A DNA stretch of 64,000 bases from Gloeothece verrucosa PCC 7822 (GCF_000147335.1 NC_014501.1:1875501-1939500); one strand, 5' to 3'; shown: positions 42,819 to 53,373, counted from the stretch's first letter. Numbers and translations are program-made. The notes: generated by a model not told the origin, from the sequence alone.

Positions 42819-45163
42819 TGAATTTCAATTCTCACTCGTTCTACCCATATCAACCAGGAGGAAGTTTACCGCCTGATTCTCCTACTTATGTCGTGCGTCA
42901 GGCCGATTTGGAGCTTTATAATGCTTTGTTAGCCGGAGAATATTGTTATATTCTCAACGCTAGACAAATGGGAAAATCGAGTTTAAGAATTCAAACCATG
43001 CGTAAACTAGAAGCCAATGGTTTTGCTTGTGCTGAAATTGAGTTATCTGGCATCGGTTCTCAACAAATTACTCCTAATCAATGGTATGGTGGAATTCTTC
43101 AAGAGTTAGCGAGCGGCTTCAACCTCAATTTTAATCGACGTGTTTGGTGCCGGGAACGAGAGGACCTTTCACCCATACAGAGGTTGAGCGAATTTATTGA
43201 AACTGTATTACTGGAGCAAATTACCCAACCTTTGGTGATTTTTATTGATGAAATTGATAGTGTTCTAAGTTTACAATTTCCCACAGATGAGTTTTTTGCT
43301 CTGATTCGCCACTGTTATGACAAACGAGCTAAGAATTCTCAATATAAACGTTTATCTTTTGTCTTATTGGGAGTGGCTACCCCCTCAGATTTAATTACCG
43401 ACCCTAATTCGACTCCCTTCAATATTGGGAGAGCTATTGATTTAAAAGGGTTTAAAATTGAGGAAATAAGCCCTCTAGCTCTAGGATTTATTGGCAAAGC
43501 TGATCAGCCAAAAGCTGTGTTAAAAGAAATTTTATATTGGAGTGGAGGACAGCCTTTTTTAACTCAAAAAATTTGTTGGTTAGCGATTAAATCCGCCTCG
43601 TTTATTTTGGCGGGGAAGGAAAAAATACAGGTTAAAGAATTAGTCAATCAGCAGATCATTGAGCATTGGGAATCTCAGGATGAACCTGAACATCTACGAA
43701 CGATACGCGATCGTTTGCTTCGCACGGCTGGCTCGCAGGTAACCCTGTTAAAGCTCTATCAACAAATCCTTAAAAGAGGCAAAATTACGGCTAAAGATAA
43801 TCTCCATCAGATGGAACTGCGGCTAACTGGATTAGTCACCAAACAACAGGGAGAATTAGTCATTAAAAACCCAATTTATCAATTGGTATTTAATCAAAAT
43901 TGGGTGGCTCAACAACTGCAAATTTTAGAAGGAAAACCCACTAGCCTTTCCCTAATTACTGTGGCGTTTTCAAGTATTTTCATTGCGCTCCTCGTGCTGG
44001 GAATGCGATGGCTAGGAATATTTCAAAGTTGGGAACTCAAAAGTCTAGATCAGATGATGAATCTTCTTCCTCCAGAAACTCCCGACGAGCGTCTGTTGAT
44101 TGTGGGTGCAGATGAAAAAGACTTAAGACTTTATGGTCATCCAATTCCCGATAATATTTTAGCTAAATTGCTGGCTCAATTGAATCAATATCAGCCTTAT
44201 ACCATCGGGTTAGATATTGTTCGAGATCAACCTGTGCCTCCAGGATATCAAGATTTAAGCCGAGTTTTTAAAACGAGTAAAAATTTAGTGGCTGGCTGCG
44301 CTTTTGGCGGTAATAATCCTAATCAAAGAATTAAACATCCTCCTCTAATTCCCCTAGAACAAATTGGTTTTATAGATGTCTATTCCGAAGATAGTCAGTA
44401 CAATAACCAAGATTACACGGTGCGGCGCTATTTATTATCTCGTAGTTCTAACCCCGAGAATTCCTCTTCAATTTGTAACACCCCTTATTCTTTTGGATGG
44501 CAATTAACTTACCGTTATTTAAAAAACAAGAACATTCCCGTGACAGTGGTGGGAGATAACTGGAAATTTGGAGATTTGCTCATTTTACGCTTACAACCCC
44601 ATAGTGGCGGCTATCAAAAAATAGACGCTCGTGGCAATCAAATTCTCCTTCGTTACCGAAAAACCCCTGATCCTCAAAAGATTGCCCCCCAATTATCTTT
44701 TAGAGAGGTTTTAAATAAAACGGCTAAACTTAAACCAAATTTAGTGAAAAATCGAGTGGTTTTAATTGGGGTTGTGGCGGCAAGTGTTCCTGATCCGCAT
44801 GATACTCCCTATGGCAGAATTCGCGGTTTATATGTTCATGCTCATTTAGTTAGTCAGTTGCTCAGTGCTGTTGAGGATAAACATCGATCTCTGATCTGGT
44901 GGTTTCCTTGGTGGGGTGATGCTTTATGGATTATGTTATGGTCATTGACAGCAGGTTTATGGATTCGCTGGCATCAAAAACCTCTTGCTCAAAGTATCGC
45001 TCTGGGTTTTTCTATTGTGCTTTTATATGGTTGTTGTTGGTTTGGGTTAATTCAAGCCGCTTGGTTTCCTTTCATTCCTTCTCTATTGGCTTTAATTGTG
45101 ACAGGAATTAGCTTAATCGGAATGCAAATTTTTCTGCGGCAAAGAGACAATGATAACCTTTAA
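42818..45163 (+). CDS. AAA_35 ATPase fused to membrane CHASE2 sensor
   Basis: 781 aa. ATG at 42818 overlaps the preceding stop by one base. Residues 1-350 form an AAA_35-type ATPase: nucleotide loop ARQMGKSS (48-55), Walker B VIFIDEID (D144/E145), [13 protein letters not shown] membrane helix (about 377-397) leads to a roughly 280-residue extracytoplasmic CHASE2 sensor ([38 protein letters not shown] with the closing [17 protein letters not shown]). Three further helices end the protein. It probably senses an external signal and relays it to the ATPase; no kinase or cyclase is attached. The direction of signalling is inference. Confidence 0.85.
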   Translation: MNFNSHSFYPYQPGGSLPPDSPTYVVRQADLELYNALLAGEYCYILNARQMGKSSLRIQTMRKLEANGFACAEIELSGIGSQQITPNQWYGGILQELASGFNLNFNRRVWCREREDLSPIQRLSEFIETVLLEQITQPLVIFIDEIDSVLSLQFPTDEFFALIRHCYDKRAKNSQYKRLSFVLLGVATPSDLITDPNSTPFNIGRAIDLKGFKIEEISPLALGFIGKADQPKAVLKEILYWSGGQPFLTQKICWLAIKSASFILAGKEKIQVKELVNQQIIEHWESQDEPEHLRTIRDRLLRTAGSQVTLLKLYQQILKRGKITAKDNLHQMELRLTGLVTKQQGELVIKNPIYQLVFNQNWVAQQLQILEGKPTSLSLITVAFSSIFIALLVLGMRWLGIFQSWELKSLDQMMNLLPPETPDERLLIVGADEKDLRLYGHPIPDNILAKLLAQLNQYQPYTIGLDIVRDQPVPPGYQDLSRVFKTSKNLVAGCAFGGNNPNQRIKHPPLIPLEQIGFIDVYSEDSQYNNQDYTVRRYLLSRSSNPENSSSICNTPYSFGWQLTYRYLKNKNIPVTVVGDNWKFGDLLILRLQPHSGGYQKIDARGNQILLRYRKTPDPQKIAPQLSFREVLNKTAKLKPNLVKNRVVLIGVVAASVPDPHDTPYGRIRGLYVHAHLVSQLLSAVEDKHRSLIWWFPWWGDALWIMLWSLTAGLWIRWHQKPLAQSIALGFSIVLLYGCCWFGLIQAAWFPFIPSLLALIVTGISLIGMQIFLRQRDNDNL

Positions 45164-45273
45164 AATTGTTGATGAAGTTTTGGTCTAGAATCTTAACTTT
45201 TACTGGGTTTTAAAATTACTCACATTTAAGCTACAATAGTAAATAATTTATTCAATATTCCTTGTTGTTGATT

Positions 45274-45972
45274 ATGACTCAACTACTTGGACTTGTTAAG
45301 TCTCTAGTTTTAATAGGGATTCTAGAAATAGTACCAACCGCCATTGCAGCAACAGCAGCAGAAAGCCAATTGCCTAAACCTCCAAATACAGGAACACCGA
45401 CAGGCAATCCCACACCAGCAACTACTCGTTCACCAGTAACTTGTCCGAAAACGGATAAGCCGGTAACAGCCTTAATCGCTAATAATCACAAAGATTATAC
45501 GACCAAGGAATATCCCACCTTATGGTTTTATATTCCTTATTATTCTAGTGGCGAAATTAGACAGTTAGAGTTTGTCTTACTCGATGGAGCAGAACGACAA
45601 ACTATTTATCGAACAGGCGTAAAATTAAGCCAAAAGCCGGGATTTATTGCCATCACTGTGCCGGCTAACGCTCAATATGCCCTTCAACCCCTGAAAACTT
45701 ATCGTTGGTATTTAATGCTAGATTGTCAAAATGATCCAGATGATGAACCCGCTTTGGTGGTTAATGGTTGGATCACTCGTTTAGCTGAGGGTTCGACTCA
45801 GGCAAATTCTCTTTGGTATGATAAGATCAATGACCTTGCTAAAGATTATTTTACTGACCCCAATAATCAAACAATTCATGAGAATTGGGTCATGCTCCTA
45901 CAATCTTTGGGTTATACCTGGTTAATTGAAGAACCTTTGGCTAATTCAACTTTAACGACTCCGTTGTATTAA
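45274..45972 (+). CDS. secreted DUF928 protein
   Basis: 232 aa from ATG 45274; a run of TTG codons just upstream (45262) is also open. A signal peptide ends about residue 29 and is followed by a Pro/Thr-rich spacer. The DUF928 domain has YPTLWFYIPYYSSG, VKLSQKPGFIAITVP and LKTYRWYLMLDCQND. DUF928 proteins are cyanobacterial exported proteins of unknown function often found beside CHAT and CHASE2 genes, as here. It starts 110 bp after the CHASE2 ATPase. Its stop overlaps that of the CHAT gene on the other strand. Confidence 0.85.
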   Translation: MTQLLGLVKSLVLIGILEIVPTAIAATAAESQLPKPPNTGTPTGNPTPATTRSPVTCPKTDKPVTALIANNHKDYTTKEYPTLWFYIPYYSSGEIRQLEFVLLDGAERQTIYRTGVKLSQKPGFIAITVPANAQYALQPLKTYRWYLMLDCQNDPDDEPALVVNGWITRLAEGSTQANSLWYDKINDLAKDYFTDPNNQTIHENWVMLLQSLGYTWLIEEPLANSTLTTPLY

Positions 45973-48728
45973 CGCCAATTGCCCACTAAAACATAACCCG
46001 CCCAATAGTAAGGATTTTGGTACTTGGGTTGTTTTAACAGTGCTTGTTGGGCAAGATGTAAGGCTTGAGCTTTACTAGATCCTAGCACCTTGAGTTGATT
46101 ATAAAATATCTCCATTAGTTGAACTGTAGACTCATCACTGATTTGCCACAGAGTTGCTAACGTCGCTTCAGCCCCAGATCTTACCGCTAATCCCGCTAAT
46201 CCTAAAGTGGCTCGATTGTCACCTAAAGCCGTTTGACAAGCACTCAGGACTAATAAATTAATTCTATTAGAAGATGTTTGCTCGGAATGACTAAGTAAAT
46301 TATTAATGTCATTAGGTCTTAACAATTCACCGATAGTTTCTTGACTACTATGAACCAGTATAAAAGTTTCTTGAGGATCTGAGCTAAAATTTGCATGAGT
46401 GGCCAGATGAACAATAGAATAATGATTTTGCTTAAGATTGTCTTGAAGATTTTCGCTAGTAAATTGACGATTTAAAAGAATTTTAGTGGGAAAAATCGTT
46501 TTTATTTCCTCTAGTTCATCCGTAACGTTTAAAGGATTAAAATAACGGTTTTCTGCCTGAACTTCTTCACTTATACCAGCCGCTAAAACTTGAAATTTTT
46601 TAGGATTATTCAAATCTGGCTTAAATAAATTAGAGCTAGGCAGTAAAGCAAGAGCATATTTTTTCTCAATTAAATATTGCTCGGTTTTAGCATCATAAAG
46701 TACCCCAAGAGGAACATTTTTTAATTCTCCATCTAAAACAAAGACTAATGTTTTTAAATCTGCAACAGTTTGTAGTTGTTTTTCCATTGGTTCAATTAGC
46801 CATTGATAAATCGCTGTCGCATTAGCAGTTACTTCCCCAGCATTGCGTCTTACAATGGCAATACGCAAACGAGAAATGGCTTTTTTGACGATGGTTTGCG
46901 AAACCGGGACTTGATGATGGGTTAAGGGTTGTCCCGGTAACTGAACAATTACTTCCACACGGTCGGGAAGAAGAATAGGATAAATAAAAGCGGCTGTTGG
47001 CTCAATTTCAGCTAAATTTGGTTGAAGGTAAATTTCCGATTTAAGTTGACAACCTAGAAAATTTTCTAATTCTGCTATCTGGAGGTCATCAATAATTTGA
47101 ATAGCCTTTTTTAAATTTTCTTGAGAAGGTTGAAAATGATCATTGGTTGTTAATAACAAATCCACTAACTGACGATACACGGGTTCAATCTGATCACGAA
47201 AAGCAAATTGTATTTCTGAATTCACATTAAGTAAATCACCCCGAACAGCTTGCAAAGAGTCAACCGCAGCATAATAAGCGGCAATTGCGCCTGTGAGATC
47301 TCCTTGTTTTTTCAGTAAACGCCCTAGTTGCCATTCCCAACGATAGCGTAACTCAGGGGCCTGAATTTCTTCTAACAGCAATAACGCTTTTTCAGTGAGT
47401 TTTTGAGCCTCTTTCCATTGTTGGTTAATTTCATAAAGTTCTCCCATTTGTCCGATAGCCGCCGATGTTGTGGATGAATCTTCTAACTTTTGAGCTTGGT
47501 CAATGGCCGAGGCGATAATCTGAGCAATGGTTTGCCAAGAAGGAAGATTGAAGTTGTTTTTAGACATGAGTTTTTCTGATGCGAGTTGCTCTCGATAATC
47601 AGAATTAGTACAGGAAAAATCCTGATACTCAATACTCTGTTTTAAACAACTTAAACTATGAGCAAAATTCAGGCGGCTATAAATTGCCTCTCGAGAGGGA
47701 GCAAGTTCACTCAATTTTGCTTCTAGAGGAGCAATCAGTTTTATAGCACTCTCCCATTGCCGATTATCAATTAATAGAGAAAATTGATTAGCTAACGAGA
47801 GCAACTGTTTATTTCCAGTGGAAATTTGAGCGGCTCTTTGATAATAATCCAAGGCGGCATTAATATAGCCTTCGGCTGCTTTTAATTTGCCGATCGCTAG
47901 ATTTTTTTGGGCTAAAGATCTTTGGGTATTTCCTAACTCGAGCAAAAACGTACTTTGTAAATCTGGATTAGGGGATAAAGTTAACCCTTCTTCTAGCACT
48001 TTTTGAGATTGATTGAAGTCTCCTATTTCCCTTAAACTATATCCAAGCTGTACAAATCCATCCGCTTTTAAAATAATATCTTCAATAGACTTTAAATTTT
48101 CTTTGATTTCAATTAAAGTTTCTCTAGATCGGACATTTAAGCCTAATGCCTGTAAAACTTTTACCTGATTGAGTTTAGTTCCCAGAATACCTTGTCGATG
48201 ATTGGCTAGACTATATTGATAGGTGGCTTTTTCCCAAGCGTTGAGAGCATCAGTTAGCTTTCCCTGTTGCCAATAGAGACGGCCTTGGGTATTCCAAATT
48301 TTGCCGAGAACGGCGGCTTGATTTTGGGAGTGATCTGCTTGTGTGTTGAGAAGTTTTAAACTTTGATTAATAGCTTCTTGCGCGGCTTGCCATTCTCCAA
48401 GATGTTGATAGGCTAAAGAAAGATTGCTCAGTGTTAAACCTTGACTGAGATAATCTCCTTTGGCGGCAAAGGCAGCAACCGTCTGCTGCCAAAGCATGAT
48501 GGCTTTTTGATATTCTCGGTTTTGGTAGGCTTTTATGCCTTGTTGTAATAAACTTTGAGGGTTAATCTCGACAGAGGAGAGAGAAAACGATTGAAATCCG
48601 GAACTGGTTCTCCACTGATGAACCGGATTTGGGTTGGCAATGAGTATAGTTTGTGCTTGCTGACTGGTGGCAGACAAACTAATCATTAACCCTAACAGGA
48701 ATACCAGTATAAATTTAACTTTGTTCAA
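45969..48728 (-). CDS. secreted TPR-CHAT (caspase-like) protein
   Basis: 919 aa. The start is a TTG at 48726-48728, needed to supply the basic start of a clear signal peptide (KVKFILVFLLGLMISLSATS). Residues about 45-560 are tandem TPR repeats (YQKAIMLWQQTVAAF, GDYLSQGLTLSNLSLAYQHL and more). The last 330 residues are a CHAT domain with the caspase-type dyad His 778 (HLATHANF) and Cys 831 (LSACQTALG). The dyad is intact, so it may be a protease activated through the TPR platform. It converges on the DUF928 gene with four overlapping bases. Confidence 0.9.
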   Translation of the reverse strand: MNKVKFILVFLLGLMISLSATSQQAQTILIANPNPVHQWRTSSGFQSFSLSSVEINPQSLLQQGIKAYQNREYQKAIMLWQQTVAAFAAKGDYLSQGLTLSNLSLAYQHLGEWQAAQEAINQSLKLLNTQADHSQNQAAVLGKIWNTQGRLYWQQGKLTDALNAWEKATYQYSLANHRQGILGTKLNQVKVLQALGLNVRSRETLIEIKENLKSIEDIILKADGFVQLGYSLREIGDFNQSQKVLEEGLTLSPNPDLQSTFLLELGNTQRSLAQKNLAIGKLKAAEGYINAALDYYQRAAQISTGNKQLLSLANQFSLLIDNRQWESAIKLIAPLEAKLSELAPSREAIYSRLNFAHSLSCLKQSIEYQDFSCTNSDYREQLASEKLMSKNNFNLPSWQTIAQIIASAIDQAQKLEDSSTTSAAIGQMGELYEINQQWKEAQKLTEKALLLLEEIQAPELRYRWEWQLGRLLKKQGDLTGAIAAYYAAVDSLQAVRGDLLNVNSEIQFAFRDQIEPVYRQLVDLLLTTNDHFQPSQENLKKAIQIIDDLQIAELENFLGCQLKSEIYLQPNLAEIEPTAAFIYPILLPDRVEVIVQLPGQPLTHHQVPVSQTIVKKAISRLRIAIVRRNAGEVTANATAIYQWLIEPMEKQLQTVADLKTLVFVLDGELKNVPLGVLYDAKTEQYLIEKKYALALLPSSNLFKPDLNNPKKFQVLAAGISEEVQAENRYFNPLNVTDELEEIKTIFPTKILLNRQFTSENLQDNLKQNHYSIVHLATHANFSSDPQETFILVHSSQETIGELLRPNDINNLLSHSEQTSSNRINLLVLSACQTALGDNRATLGLAGLAVRSGAEATLATLWQISDESTVQLMEIFYNQLKVLGSSKAQALHLAQQALLKQPKYQNPYYWAGYVLVGNWR

Positions 48729-48845
48729 TTAGCTCAAATCATTGATTATGACCGTTGCTAGATCTAATCATATCAAAAATTTTATTCCTTAAAACCCTTT
48801 TTCAGCTAGTAAAAGCCCTCTTTTGCATCTTTAATGACCAATGCC

Positions 48846-49592
48846 TCAAAATTGTGTTTGCAGCGCTTTTTCTATTTTGAGTGCCTCATCCGGTAATACT
48901 GTTTGGAAAATTACCATAGCTTCTAACCAAAATTGCTTACATAATGGTTCATTATCTAAGAGTAAGCAGATTTCTCCTAAATGCCAGAGGGCTTCACCAT
49001 ATTCTTGTTTTTGTCCCAGTTTTTTGAGCAAGTATGCCAGTTGTACAAAGAAGAGTTGAGCGATTTCCCAATATTTTCCTCCGCCATACATTTCGCCACG
49101 CTCTTTGTAGATTTTCCCTAATTCAAAACAGGCTTCTGCTATCTTGTATTCATCTTGGATGATGGAGGCAAAGCGAAGAACTTGATGCCAACCTGCCCAA
49201 GCTTCTATGATATTGCCGTCTCTAGCCGCTTGACGCGACCACATTGTAAAATATTCAGCACCGATCTCTGCACTTAAATGAGCTAAATCAAGAAAGTTTT
49301 GTGCTTTAAACCAGGTTAAAGCGGATTGGCTCTCTTTTTTAATTTCATTAATCCAGTTGGGATTTTCTCCCCCAAAATCATTATTTACCCATTCAAATAT
49401 AGGCCGATTTAGGGATTGATAATAAATCTCTCCTTTTTGTTTAACAGTTACAGTTATTTTCACTTGTGGGTGAAGATCGATAATATTTTCTGAAACGATA
49501 TAAAACCCTTCTTCTAATATTTGAGAGTTGATTTTTTTTCGCGCTTTTTCTAAAGATTCCGCTTCCATTTCAATGATTTTTTCTAACATCAT
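48846..49592 (-). CDS. hypothetical protein with TPR-like helical repeats
   Basis: 248 aa, start ATG-ATG at 49587-49592 with GGAGAGGA upstream. An N-terminal alpha/beta part (about 1-65; ILEEGFYIVSENIIDLHPQ, KITVTVKQKGEIYYQ) is followed by helical repeats with TPR character (AEACFELGKIYKERGEM, YGEALWHLGEICLLLDN). No signal peptide; cytoplasmic. It lies upstream of, and on the same strand as, the CHAT gene with a 117-bp gap, so the two could be cotranscribed. Family not recognised. Confidence 0.75.
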   Translation of the reverse strand: MMLEKIIEMEAESLEKARKKINSQILEEGFYIVSENIIDLHPQVKITVTVKQKGEIYYQSLNRPIFEWVNNDFGGENPNWINEIKKESQSALTWFKAQNFLDLAHLSAEIGAEYFTMWSRQAARDGNIIEAWAGWHQVLRFASIIQDEYKIAEACFELGKIYKERGEMYGGGKYWEIAQLFFVQLAYLLKKLGQKQEYGEALWHLGEICLLLDNEPLCKQFWLEAMVIFQTVLPDEALKIEKALQTQF

Positions 49593-50038
49593 TCCTCTCC
49601 TTTTGCCTTTATTCGAATTAGTTTTTGCTCAAATTGTGCTAGTTTTTTGATGAATGGCTTTATGCCTCATGAATATTTCTCATGAGACTTTTTCAGGTTT
49701 CAATACAAATTTTTCCCGATTAGGTTTACTATGTTACAAGATTTTTATACTTTGTTCATATAACGTTACAGAAGATAGCATTAGGTTATTATACCGTCTT
49801 AATCATGTTAAGCTTAAGTGGGGATTAACTGATTACACTCTATAACTTATTAATTTTATTTTCAAGCCTGAGATAATAATAAAAAATTATGACTAATAAG
49901 TAATGAATAATTTGAATTTTTCAAGGACTGAGCAACCCTAATCAGGGAACAGGCAACAGGCAACACTTCGACAAGCTCAGTGCAAGTAGGCAAAAGTAGG
50001 CTCGGGAATTTACGCTTAAGATTAACGATAACTTGAGT
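49593..50038. other. intergenic region without a supported gene
   Basis: 446 bp. It contains a short direct repeat (aacaggcaacaggcaac, about 49947-49963) next to cttcgacaagctcag, a motif that recurs in cyanobacterial intergenic DNA. An open frame at 49654-49845 shows no coding features. Confidence 0.4.
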
Positions 50039-51298
50039 TTAATAAATTCTTTTTCGAGGTCGATAATTAGCCACAGATTCTACTAATCCCAAGGCAATAA
50101 AATTAGTTAATAAAGCTGAACGTCCATAACTCATCCAAGGTAAAGGAATCCCTGTAATGGGAGCGAGTCCAACAGTCATACTAATATTAAGAACCGCTTG
50201 AAAGGCTATCATTGTCAGGACTCCAACGGCCAACAGAGAGCCAAAATTTTCCTTGGCTTTTAAGGCAATTACCAACAGCCGCCAACAGATGAGCCAAAAC
50301 ACTAACAAAACAGCAATTGCACCAACAAAGCCTAATTCTTCGCCCACCGATGAATAAATAAAGTCTGTATGCTGTTCAGGAATAAAATTTAACTGGGTTT
50401 GAGTACCATTAAATAATCCTCGTCCCCATAGTTCTCCTGAACCAATCGCAATACGGGATTGAAGCAATTGATATCCCGATCCCAGAGCATCTTTTTCGGG
50501 ATCGAGAAAGCTTGTAAAACGGGCTTTTTGATATTCTTTGAGCAAACCCCACATAATGCCGCTCACTTTACCGGCGGCAAAATTGCCTAAAATGGCACCG
50601 ATGGCTGAAAGAAATCGGAAGGGGAGGGTAAACCAGGCAATAATTCCCATGCTTAAAGCAAAAACAATCCAGCCGGGAAACAAAAGATTATATAAGAACA
50701 TCGAAGCAAGGGGAGAGATCATTAAAACCAGCCAACCGGGATTAATATTAGCCCAGTAAAGCATTCCTAGGGTAATAGCCGCAAAGACTAATCCTGTCCC
50801 TAAGTCAGGTTGTAACATGATCAGTACCCAAGGAAGGGCGGTAACAGCCAAAGCTCGAAAAACAGCCGGTAAAGTGGTGGCCGGCTTTTGATGGAGAATA
50901 GCCGCTAGAGAGATAATTAAACCCACCTTGGCAAATTCAGAAGGTTGAACATTAAACCCGGCGATATTAATCCAACTTTCGGCCCCATTAGCGGTTACCC
51001 CGATAATAATTACGCTCACGAGGGACAAGTTAGTAATTAAATAAATGATCCAATGCCACTGCATTAAGAATTCATAACGCCACCGGGCTAACAATAAAGC
51101 GATAAAGGTGCCAATGCCTGCAAAAATCCAATGTTGCCACCAATCAATAGAGGTTTCGTGCATTTCTGTACTGCGGATCATCAAGCCGCCAAATGTACTC
51201 AAACCCACCACCAGCACAAATAAAAACCAGTCTACTTGGGGCAGGGTAGAAAACCACATTTTCCAATTGAATCTAGGCAAGAAAGTTCTTTGTAACAT
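50039..51298 (-). CDS. rodA: rod-shape peptidoglycan glycosyltransferase RodA
   Basis: 419 aa from ATG 51296-51298 (a TTG precedes it directly). SEDS-family protein with about ten membrane helices. It polymerises lipid II glycan chains during elongation, with a class B PBP. SEDS features: GAESWINIAGFNVQPSEFAK, LIMLQPDLGTG, FIPEQHTDFIYSSVGEELG, and the C-terminal GIPLPWMSYGRSA. RodA rather than FtsW is judged from the loop sequences and is less certain. It ends with a basic tail. Confidence 0.88.
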   Translation of the reverse strand: MLQRTFLPRFNWKMWFSTLPQVDWFLFVLVVGLSTFGGLMIRSTEMHETSIDWWQHWIFAGIGTFIALLLARWRYEFLMQWHWIIYLITNLSLVSVIIIGVTANGAESWINIAGFNVQPSEFAKVGLIISLAAILHQKPATTLPAVFRALAVTALPWVLIMLQPDLGTGLVFAAITLGMLYWANINPGWLVLMISPLASMFLYNLLFPGWIVFALSMGIIAWFTLPFRFLSAIGAILGNFAAGKVSGIMWGLLKEYQKARFTSFLDPEKDALGSGYQLLQSRIAIGSGELWGRGLFNGTQTQLNFIPEQHTDFIYSSVGEELGFVGAIAVLLVFWLICWRLLVIALKAKENFGSLLAVGVLTMIAFQAVLNISMTVGLAPITGIPLPWMSYGRSALLTNFIALGLVESVANYRPRKRIY

Positions 51299-51337
51299 CA
51301 AGGTGGCTCTCCGGTTTTTCTGATGATCTTACCAATT

Positions 51338-52399
51338 TTAGACTAAGGCACTGATAGATACTTTAGCGGCAATTTGTTGAGCGATAGCTGTTAAAGCTTT
51401 TGCGGATGCTGAAGTCGGATCACCCACAACAATAGGAATTCCGTTATCTCCACCTTCTCGCAGAGAGATTTCTAGAGGGACACAACCGAGTAGGGGTACC
51501 TGTAATTCACGGGCGGTTTTTTCGCCCCCGCCGGAACCAAATAAATCATAACTACGCTCCGGAAGGTCTGGAGGGATAAAGTAGCTCATATTTTCTACGA
51601 TTCCCAATACATTAACCCCGAGTTGTTGAAACATTTTTAAGCCGCGACGGGCATCTTGTAAAGACACGGTTTGAGGTGTGGTGACGATAACGGCCCCGGC
51701 CATGGGTACTGCTTGGGCTAGGGTTAATTGAGCATCACCGGTTCCGGGGGGCATATCCACCACGAGATAATCTAGATTTCCCCAGTTAACCTGATACAAA
51801 AATTGACGAATAATGCCATTGAGCATGGGGCCGCGCCAGATTACGGGTTGATCCGGATTGATTAAAAACCCCATAGAAACCATTTTTACGCCGTGATTAA
51901 AGGCTGGTTCTAAGATATCGCCGTTTGCGCCTTGCTTGACTTGTATTTGAGCCTCGGTTAACCCTAGCATGGTTGGGGTATTGGGTCCGTAGATATCGGC
52001 ATCTAATAGACCCACTTTTGCGCCGGCTTTGGCTAAAGCTACGGCTACATTCACCGAGATGGTGCTTTTTCCTACTCCTCCTTTACCACTGGAGATAGCG
52101 AGAATATTTTTAATGCCGCCAACGGATTGTTTATCGGGTAAGGATTTTTGCTGAGGGGTTTCGGCGGTTACTTCTACTTGAACTTTTTCGACTCCGGGTA
52201 ATTGTTTGACGGCTTTTTGACAGTCTTCAACGATAAATTCTCGTAGCGGACAGGCCGGCGTGGTTAATACTAGGGTAAAGCTGACGGTTTCTCCTTCTAT
52301 CTTGACATTACGGATCATATTGAGGTCCACCAAACTTTTTTGCAGTTCAGGGTCTTGAACTGGACGTAGGACTTCTAAGATCGTTTCTGTATTTAGCAT
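51338..52399 (-). CDS. Mrp/ApbC-type P-loop ATPase, Fe-S cluster carrier
   Basis: 353 aa. An N-terminal MIP18/DUF59 domain (about 1-80) has PVQDPELQKSLVDLNMI. The ParA/MinD-like ATPase has deviant Walker A GKGGVGKST (105-113), DADIYGPNTPTMLG, and DMPPGTGD. Family members carry and transfer Fe-S clusters. The CPxC motif found in many homologues after NMSYF is absent here (NMSYFIPPDLPE), so cluster binding would rely on other ligands or the protein has another role. ATG at 52397-52399; 36 bp upstream of rodA on the same strand. Confidence 0.92.
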   Translation of the reverse strand: MLNTETILEVLRPVQDPELQKSLVDLNMIRNVKIEGETVSFTLVLTTPACPLREFIVEDCQKAVKQLPGVEKVQVEVTAETPQQKSLPDKQSVGGIKNILAISSGKGGVGKSTISVNVAVALAKAGAKVGLLDADIYGPNTPTMLGLTEAQIQVKQGANGDILEPAFNHGVKMVSMGFLINPDQPVIWRGPMLNGIIRQFLYQVNWGNLDYLVVDMPPGTGDAQLTLAQAVPMAGAVIVTTPQTVSLQDARRGLKMFQQLGVNVLGIVENMSYFIPPDLPERSYDLFGSGGGEKTARELQVPLLGCVPLEISLREGGDNGIPIVVGDPTSASAKALTAIAQQIAAKVSISALV

Positions 52400-52896
52400 A
52401 ATTTTTCTCCTTTACCCAGTCATTACGGGGATTAGCTGTAGGGATATTTTTAATGTTTTCTTCCATAAAAATTAACCTTTTCTAGACCATCATATCAGAT
52501 CGGTGATCCAATCCTGGTTAGGAAAAGCAAATATTTATTAGCTAACCATCTCAATGATGGCTAAGCGTTCTGTTTTTGTTGCCGGGCAAGGGGTTAACAC
52601 TGCTTGCTGATTTTTATAAGGGGCTATTTTTCGGATTTTCGTCCACTCAAATTTTTAGAAAATACATCTTTCTCTTGAGAGAGTTTTTAGGTTTTTTGTT
52701 AATGAAGGTTTGAGCTTTATCATTGATTGGGTGTCAATTTTTCCCTCAGTGGTCTATTAGATTGTTAATACACCTTAGTTATCGTTAATAGGCACGCTTT
52801 CAAACCAGAACATTTTTACCAAGCTCGCTTTTAAAAACAGTTAGTTAGGAAATTTTAGACGATTAATGGTTCTCTGTGGTATTTTAGACTATCGCT
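52400..52896. other. intergenic region, no gene recognised
   Basis: About 500 bp between mrp and the SRPBCC gene. It must hold the mrp promoter. I see AT-rich sequence without a convincing ORF, RNA fold or repeat. Confidence 0.4.
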
Positions 52897-53373
52897 CTAA
52901 ACGACTCGTTCGGCTGCATCGGCTAATTCTCTGGCCACTTGCATCGAATAGGGTTTAATCCACCACCAGATCAGAGGAGATAACCATCCGCGCAGAGTCA
53001 CCGAGTAGGAAATATAAGTTCCGCACAAAGTTGATTCTACCTGATAAGTGATCTTTTGTTCCATGCCTGGAATAGCCAAAACCCGCAAACTCAATAACTC
53101 GCCCGGGCGGACATTTTCCACAAACAGACGGATAGGGATGGGAGTTAAGCGAGTTACAGCCTGATAAATTAAGCCAGGTTTAGCAATTAATCCTAAAGGA
53201 ACATTAGTTTTTGAAAAGAGCGGATGCCAGGATACATCCGCTAAATTAATCAATTTTTGCCAGAGTATATCTATGGGGGCTGTACTGACAACCCGATAAG
53301 TTTTATAGAGGGAAAATTTACAGGTCAGTTTCCCTTTAGCCGCAATCAGTTTAAAAGAAAAATTGAGAATCAC
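52897..53373 (-). CDS. SRPBCC (START-like) family protein
   Basis: 158 aa with a GTG start at 53371-53373; no ATG exists in the frame, and GGAAG lies just upstream. The fold pattern is that of polyketide-cyclase/START-like lipid-binding proteins: TYRVVSTAPIDILWQKLINL at the first strand and helix, then an antiparallel sheet, and a long C-terminal helix (SMQVARELADAAERV). Ligand unknown. Diverges from hemF with about 200 bp between starts. Confidence 0.75.
   Translation of the reverse strand: MILNFSFKLIAAKGKLTCKFSLYKTYRVVSTAPIDILWQKLINLADVSWHPLFSKTNVPLGLIAKPGLIYQAVTRLTPIPIRLFVENVRPGELLSLRVLAIPGMEQKITYQVESTLCGTYISYSVTLRGWLSPLIWWWIKPYSMQVARELADAAERVV

Noticed and set aside
49654..49845. 63-codon frame in the gap before rodA.
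   Set aside because: No ribosome-binding site and a composition like non-coding AT-rich DNA.
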